Source of the DNA: Aegilops tauschii subsp. strangulata
Lineage: Eukaryota > Streptophyta > Magnoliopsida > Poales > Poaceae
Assembly: GCF_002575655.3 (NCBI RefSeq)
Contig: NC_053035.3
Span: forward strand, 381,711,792 to 381,775,791
Length of the DNA: 64,000 bases
Direction: 5' to 3'
Shown here: piece after piece, positions 58,291 through 64,000 of the stretch
Layout of the letters: every line of letters begins with the position of its first letter
Position numbering within the stretch: position 1 is the first letter of the stretch
Notes under the pieces: model-generated
The model's input: the letters and a program-made list of their open reading frames with translations, nothing else
Database searches by the model: none
What the model was told of the DNA's origin: nothing
Made by a program: the position numbers and the translations under genes

Positions 58291-58323
58291 TCTCTCTGTT
58301 TCTCTCTCTCTCTCTCTCTCTTT
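58291..58323. repeat. (CT)n microsatellite
   Basis: A CT run with one GTT interruption. Confidence 0.85.
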
Positions 58324-58589
58324 CTAACTACTATGTACCACTCTTTTCACTAATCTCAGTTGGAAAACACTATTTCTCTCACATGCATATATACACATGC
58401 ACGGTCTCTACTAGCCCTCTATACACACATATATGTGCCTACGTGTCTCCCGCACGCACATTATCTTTAGGCCTCTCTCGCACACATTGCCCCCCCCGAC
58501 ACACCTCTGTCTTAGTAGTTGGCAGATATGATTTCATCATATCATTCGGTAGGATATCCCTGGCTGTTAGGCTGGATGGTAATACGAGG

Positions 58590-58930
58590 CAAAGTTTTAC
58601 CCTAGTTCGGATCGGACCCTTGCAGTTGAAGAAAGAGCCTACTCCTGGTACTGTATATTAGTGATAGGGGTGTGTACAAAGTACACGTGAATACCAGGCA
58701 TTGTGCGTGTGTGTATACTATCGACGAACTAGGCCCCAAGCTTGTATAACATACTAAGGGCCTAAGGTTACAAATCATATATAGTCGGCTTATCACCAGT
58801 GGGGATAGAGTCCTCCGCGACTCTGGTAGCTTCGTGTTATACGCCGAGTCCTCCACATGGGTCTTCGTATAACACGTCTCGGTCCAACCTATATGTGGTG
58901 CAGGATGGAACCGACCCATGAGTCTTCATG
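58590..58930. mobile_element. LTR-like remnant
   Basis: Phrases such as GTTTTACCCTAGTTCGGATC and the AACTAGGCCCCAAGC region resemble decayed grass LTRs. No ends, partner or coding domain were found. Confidence 0.3.
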
Positions 58931-59189
58931 TTGACCCACCACAACTAGAAATGATGTGCCCACCACACCACACACGCAATCGGCCGGGGGGGCTAGAGGG
59001 ATGGCCGGTGCGGCGGCGGACCGGCGGTGGGGAGTGGTTTCGGGGAGGGCGGGCCGGCTGGCGGTTCGGCCGGTGGTGGCTGGCGGCTCAGGGGGGGTGG
59101 AGTTTGATGATAAACTGGAGGCCCTTGATTTCGTATCCAACGGCTGGAAAATCTAATGACCAGAGATGAAAAAGCCAGTCGACTGACAT

Positions 59190-59440
59190 GTAGCCTCACC
59201 CCGCATGTACACATGCACGCACGCAAGACACGCACGCATGTAGGCGTGCAACACTGACACGTACACACACACATGTGCTGGCGTGCAACACTGACATGTA
59301 CACATGCACTCACGAACACACGCACGTACGCACCCATGCATGCAACACTGAAACGTACCCTTGCACGCATGCAACACTCGCATGCCTGCATGCACACAAC
59401 ACATGACGCAAGACACACACTCAACCTATACGTGCATGCA
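59190..59440. repeat. CA/CACG-rich degenerate minisatellite
   Basis: The phrase GC(A/G)TGCAACACTGA(A/C)(A/C)-(C/T)GTACAC repeats irregularly about four times among alternating purine-pyrimidine CACACG/GCATGC runs. Confidence 0.7.
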
Positions 59441-60006
59441 CCCTTTGTTAAGGACATGGATTGTTACGGGTATTAATCAATCTTATCTGTGATAAGCAGA
59501 ACATTGATGTTTGTAGCGGTCTTTATGAATCACAACGTATCGAACGGGCTATCAACATAGTAGGCTTATCTACATGAAAAAGATGACGTCACACTCAATG
59601 AACAATCATCGGTTTATGAAATGCCCGCTTCTGACCGCCCTGGCCCACCAAAGGTTCCTCTGCTGTGCGCTGCCTGCAGGCCATGCACCCAAAGAGCCCA
59701 CACGTCAGTGGAAGAACGGCGTGGTGTCCTAGGTCAGAGTCGAAGGCGCCACTCACGGCACGCTCGGCTGAACACGCCTCCGTGCCGCATTCAAACGCCT
59801 CCATGAAACCCGCTCGTGTGGAAGCCGAGAAACCCACTCTGGACACACGTCCGTTCATGACCGGGCCGGCGTTAAACGCAACGCCGGCCGAGCTCCTCCC
59901 GCCCGCCGTCTATTTAATCTCCTATTTAAACGAGGCCAAACGCCGGCCAAGAATCGCACACCTCCGCCGCTCCCCTATCTCCTCCACCATTTTGTCCACT
60001 CTTACA

Positions 60007-60360
60007 ATGGCTTACGAAGAGTAGTTATTCCGCATCCAAGCCGTCTGGGTAGCCCACCGGATATGAGCTATGCAGCCCGCTGATCCACCTCCCTCCCCTC
60101 GCCCGACGGAGCCAGTTGCCGCCCCAAGCCGGCGCGCGGTTCAGCAACTCGCCGCTCTAGGCCAGCTCGACGAGGAGCGGCGCACGGGCGTCGTTGCTGC
60201 CGTCCACGCTGCCGCCTCGTACCGCGTCTCCCGTTTCTGTGGCCGAGACTCCCATGCCGGCGGCCGCGCCATGCAAGCAGCGACAGAAGCCGGGTGCGCA
60301 GAGAGCGACGAGTCGGTGGCCAGCGCCTCCGCGTCCGCCGCCATCATCGAGGAGAAGTAG
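60007..60360 (+). pseudogene. Short gene-like module with TATA and two early stops
   Basis: A TATTTAAAC box (about 59931-59939) precedes ATGGCTTACGAAGAGTAG at 60007. In the same frame, after two stops, a 96-codon open stretch (60070-60360) follows, rich in Ala/Pro (DPPPSPRPTEPVAAPSRRA) with a helical region (ALGQLDEERRTGVVAAVHAA). This looks like a repeated Triticeae module rather than a working gene. No domain is recognised. Confidence 0.4.
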
Positions 60361-61339
60361 AACACGGGAGGCCGCCGCCGCTTGGGTCCCATGAAGGCCA
60401 CCGCGGAGGCGACGCCGGCGTACACAGCAGGTGTCTTGCCGGATCCTTTTGTTGCGAGGACCTTCGTCGACCCCGCATGGGCTCCACAGAAGAGGGGAAT
60501 GTTAGGATGAACTCGAGCCGGTGCCGGCCATGGCGAAGTAGTGGCCGGTGATGAACTCGAACCGGTGCCGGCCACCATCATCTTCGGCACCAGCCAATGA
60601 TATCAGTTGGGCAGTGGGGAAGCGAGCCGTTCTTTGCGCTGAAGCATATACCTCCGGGGCTCCCGGCAGTCCGGTGATCGTGCTGCCGGACATGAGGAAC
60701 ACAAATCGATCGGCGGGCGACCATTTAGGCCAGGTATTATATACCTGTGCTGTCCAGAACTAGCACCGCGTAGTTCATTTGAATGTAATGAAATCCATCA
60801 TGTTTGTATGAAAATCCGGTATTTTATATGATTTCCGTCGTTGTTTATATGAAATATCAGTTTGTCTACGTGTTTGCGTGAATTTCGTCCGGTTGGTTGA
60901 GTTGCTGTCATAATGTGTGCGGCTACGGTTGGATGGCGTAATTTGCGGGTCGCCGGTCGGTCTGCGGGCGGCTCGGGCGGCGTTGTGGGATAAAAAAACA
61001 CAACTCATGCGAGCTCGTCTTCAACGTGCGCGCTGGAGGATGCATGACAGCATGAGCACCCGAGCCATTCCTCGTTCATCGGTGGCAAAGGCACCGGTGG
61101 ACAAAAGGGTCGCCAATATTTTGGCTACCCCGGGCAAGATCCAAACAACCCCTCCCAACAGATTCAAATCCCTCGTTCACCGTGGAATTTTGCCATGTGT
61201 TGTTTTCATGGACTAGCAAGATGCCCGTGCATTGCACGGAACATCAAGATGCATTTTTTTACAAACTCCCGCATGCATGCAAGGGATAATTAATGTCCTC
61301 CTTTGCTAGTACCACGAGGCAAACACCATTAATATTGCA
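60361..61339. other. Interval without a supported gene
   Basis: The interval contains a 43-bp-period direct repeat of TGAACTCGA(A/G)CCGGTGCC (60508 and 60551). A transposon-end-like phrase CTAGCAAGATGCCCGTGCAT lies at 61213; no inverted partner was seen. Confidence 0.45.
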
Positions 61340-61425
61340 TCGATAAGTGTTAGTGGCCTTGTATATCTGCAAATTGTAATTTTGGTAGTGGCCCCTTGTA
61401 TATAAAAATGGAGGGAGAAAGATGA
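61340..61425. mobile_element. MITE remnant related to 62030-62190
   Basis: GTGGCCTTGTATATCTGC and GTGGCCCCTTGTATATAAAA are followed by ATGGAGGGAG. The reverse complement of this pattern recurs at 62090-62150 (ACAAGGCCACTATAAAAAAA). Confidence 0.5.
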
Positions 61426-61931
61426 GAGATAAGGTGAGGAAGAGTGGGGCGTGGTGGTGACTGGTGGTCGGACTGGGCGGAGGCATGGGGATGGACGGCG
61501 CATTATGTCTAGGTTTGTATCTCTCTCACACACACCCATGTAGGTGGGGGACGTGCACGAAGAGAAGAGGTGCACGCACGGCGCACATACTCCCGTCTCT
61601 TTCCCAACCACACCCGCGCGGGTACACGGTGGATCTAATTTCTGTACGAAAAAGGCAGCCCACGTGGTAATTTGGCACGTGTACTGGTTGTCCAGTTGGT
61701 GGAGGGAGGATCGTCTACCATGGGTGAACAAACAAATTGCGACTTGATGCGTTATGTTAAATTAAAAAAGAGGCAAACCATGTGGGGCCTACCTTAGAGG
61801 CAAGGCTCTATACATTGGAGTACTTTTGATGTGTCCCGTCAACTCACAGAATGAGGAGAAGCTTGGTTAGTATGCCATCTCCCCCGCCCACGGGCGCGGT
61901 GGCTCGCAGGATGAGGTGAAGCTTGCTTACG

Positions 61932-61958
61932 AGTAGTAGTAGTAGTACTACTACTACT
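61932..61958. repeat. Palindromic (AGT)n/(ACT)n tract
   Basis: AGT x5 is followed directly by ACT x4, giving a 24-bp perfect dyad (61935-61958). Confidence 0.9.
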
Positions 61959-62029
61959 GTACGCCTTTACGCCCGCTACCTCGCCCACGCGCGCGGTGGC
62001 TCGCAGCATGAGGAGAAAATTTACTACTC

Positions 62030-62190
62030 CCTCCGTTTACTCCTCGTCCCTACTACGTACTTTAGTTAGTACTCCCTCCATTTACTTATACAAGGCCACT
62101 ATAAAAAAATACATTTTGCATCTATACAAGGCCACAAATAGTAATCGAGACAAAAGTTACTACTCCCTCCTTTCCAGTTTATGGCTCAAT
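62030..62190. mobile_element. Clustered or nested Stowaway-type MITE ends
   Basis: Three TACTCCCTCC starts (about 62031, 62072, 62161) occur within 130 bp, with ACAAGGCCAC words in between. Confidence 0.6.
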
Positions 62191-62199
62191 TTCAAAATC

Positions 62200-63395
62200 T
62201 CTCCAACCAAGGTAGACGGTGAGTGGTGGAATTAATTTCGTAGTTTGCACAAGTAATTAGTACGCTCGTTTTTCTCAAGAAGTTATGTTTATCGAGGCAT
62301 TAATTAGAACGAATGCATGAATCACCACTAAATTTCCATGAACTTGTACATGCATTGGTTAGTTTCCTCTTGACACTGCTTGCGTCGGGTGATCTAACGC
62401 ACCTCGAAATCCAACATGTAATGGTACTACTACTAGTATAGTAGAATTGAGACTTATCAAACGGAAAAACGAATGTTTTTTAGATGAGCCCTATAAACCC
62501 TAGTGGGTACGTACTCCGTAAAAACAGATTTTTCCAAAACTAAGTCGCTCCCTTTCATGAATTCTGTAGTATACTCCTCCGTCGACGCTCCCTTTCATGA
62601 ATTCTATACTTCCTGTCGCCGACATGTGGGATATATAGCAACCGGGTCGACGTGTCAAGCACCAAATAACAGTGCAGAACAGCAGGGGGGACGCACCCCA
62701 CTCGTACCGGCCCAGTAGTAGTAATGAGCAATGAGACGTCAAATCACAATGCCGCACCTTCCCAGATGGACGAAGCAACCATTATTTCACACTTCGGTTC
62801 GCCATCATCTCAAACCACGTAGTATTGCTTCTGCCTCAAGAGGGACACGCGCATCGCCTTGGTACATCATGACACGTGGGACCGCATGACAGGCCATGCT
62901 CCCTCGCCGATCGCTCGGTAAAATCACCTCATTTTTACTATACTTCCTCCGTATCGGTTTACTACATGGCATGCACGTCATTCTAGGTTGAGAATTTAAC
63001 TCGCTATATATGTGATGAACAGTACTCTAGCCTTTTAAAAAATGTATACTTTTGTACAGTAGTACTATCGATGGATTGCGCCATGGAGCAAAAATTGAAA
63101 TTAAAAAAAAGGTGGTACATATAGAGAGCGCTCGTCGCCAAATTATGCATATAGTACTATTAAAAAAGCTAGTACGTGCTTAATTGGGGTGCTAAATTCA
63201 ATTAAAGAAATACTAGTAGTATGTACATACTGAAGAGTTAAAGTAACAAGAAGAAACATAACATAGTTCTGCTGGGCGCTCAGCACAACACACCCCTCAA
63301 ATTAAACTAAGCACACCTGAAATTAAACTATGCAACTAATCCGGTAGACACTGCATTAGAAGTTTAGAACCACCATGAGCAACGACATTGCCACC
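62200..63395. other. Intergenic DNA, no gene seen
   Basis: The DNA holds a short direct repeat CGCTCCCTTTCATGAATTCT (about 62545 and 62586) and AT-rich sequence. No supported gene. Confidence 0.45.
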
Positions 63396-64000
63396 TTACT
63401 CGGAGTCCTCGTCCACGTCCTTGACTTCGTCCTTGTCCCTCTTCCTCTTGGCCGATACTTCTTTGCTTGAACCGCACACTTGGCTGTTGCTCTTCATCCA
63501 ACCCTTTTAGATATTGAAACAAAGGTAGCCATCCATTGCAGCGTAGTGGATGTGGTCTATATCTAGTACATTCCACAGCCATGCATGATGATGAAACGTG
63601 TAATGAGGTCGAAGGGGTTGCCTACAACGAGGCCTATCCGACCCATGACTTCTTTGTCGTTCTTAAAGTCTACAGTAACGAATTTCACTATTTTGTCCTT
63701 GAGGAAGTTCTTAAAATCCTGGCACTCAACGTCGGCATGGCATATGTGGTAGACCAAGCAAACGTTATGTACGCAAACCTGGATCACGGCGGGCTTCTTC
63801 CTCTCTTCGTCCTTTAGATCCTTCTCTCGTCCCAGGACTGTGGTGTACTCAACATCTAGCCCAGCGACCCACTCATCATCTAAGTTTTCGAACATGCATC
63901 TGAAGCGAGAAAGGCATCCTTTCACCATCGCGGAAGAACGGGTGTAGATGACGTCGAACTCATCGCCGGTGATGGTTCTAACCTTGTACTCACGGCCGAT
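63396..64000 (-). pseudogene. DEDDy 3'-5' exonuclease (Werner-like) pseudogene, runs off the right edge
   Basis: The open frame enters at 64000 (IGREYKVRTITGDEFDVIYT) and shows the exonuclease pattern: Asp-x-Glu in GLDVEY, KKPAVIQVCVHNVCLVY, and the second acidic site in TVDFKNDKEV. After about 63600 the recognisable continuation is in another frame (LDIDHIHYAAMDGYLCFNI, carrying the Tyr and Asp of the third motif), so a frameshift and probably a deletion lie there. A TAA at 63507-63509 then interrupts that frame before a Lys-rich tail (KEVSAKRKRDKDE) and a final TAA at 63396-63398. Such proteins are common and often multicopy in grasses. Function is not expected from this copy. Confidence 0.75.

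Noticed and set aside
61213..61245. CTAGCAAGATGCCCGTGCATTG as a transposon terminus
   Set aside because: The phrase looks familiar from grass repeats, but no inverted partner or target duplication could be found, so no element is annotated.
62605..62650. Fourth USE-like site (ATCCCACATGTCG on the minus strand)
   Set aside because: It has an extra GT inside the core and no TATA at 24 bp in the reading direction.

Overview
This is plant nuclear DNA, almost certainly from a Triticeae grass (wheat, Aegilops, barley or a close relative). The basis is repeat content recognised from memory: Angela/BARE/WIS-type LTRs starting TGTTGGAAATATGCCC or TGAAGGAAATATGCCC, an Athila-lineage Gypsy element, two large CACTA elements, and Stowaway MITEs with CTCCCTCCGT ends. 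The coding exons are also typical of grasses.

Layout. (1) 1-12.6 kb is a small gene island. It has a Mutator-like element (116-1224), a single-exon Dof transcription factor (1963-2910, +), a three-exon LRAT/NC-domain gene (5487-7176, -), a second Mutator-like element with a perfect 9-bp target duplication (8249-9424) and a three-exon class II-type histone deacetylase of the HDA8 group (10442-12596, -). All three genes look intact. (2) 13-17.6 kb holds a direct duplication of a ~1.96-kb non-coding segment, cut by an LTR. (3) 17.6-34.7 kb is nested retrotransposons: a truncated Angela-type LTR, then a small minus-oriented LTR element, then a complete Gypsy element (18974-30812, duplication CACCG) inside that element's LTR, then an Angela solo LTR (21937-23641, duplication GATAC) inside the Gypsy, and finally a further Angela-type 5' LTR with primer-binding site. 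(4) 34.7-57.2 kb is an outer CACTA element whose minus-strand TnpA-like gene runs from 56644 to 36433. A second, complete CACTA element (40661-53047, duplication TTA) sits in one of its introns. (5) 57.2-64 kb is mostly non-coding, with satellites, MITE pieces, a short broken gene-like module, and a broken DEDDy 3'-5' exonuclease pseudogene running off the right edge.

The most unusual signal is in the middle of the inner CACTA element (46.9-48.1 kb). Three copies of an snRNA-type promoter are present: a near-consensus plant Upstream Sequence Element (AGTCCCACCTCG), exactly 24 bp, then TTTATAAG. That spacing is the one known for plant RNA polymerase III U6/U3 genes. One copy, on the minus strand, is followed at the expected start distance by a ~130-nt near-perfect hairpin that ends in a T6 tract. 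The two plus-strand copies precede a shared structured segment whose outer stem shows a compensatory base-pair change, also followed by T-runs. I read this as a family of transposon-borne small structured RNA genes. The sequence patterns are direct observations; the transcription is inference.

Working together: the host genes are independent housekeeping or regulatory loci. The inner CACTA carries a TNP2-type transposase, a Transposase_24/Ulp1-like protein and a small membrane protein, each with at least one frameshift, so it is probably not autonomous now. The outer CACTA encodes only a TnpA-like protein in the part seen here, and its far terminus was not found.
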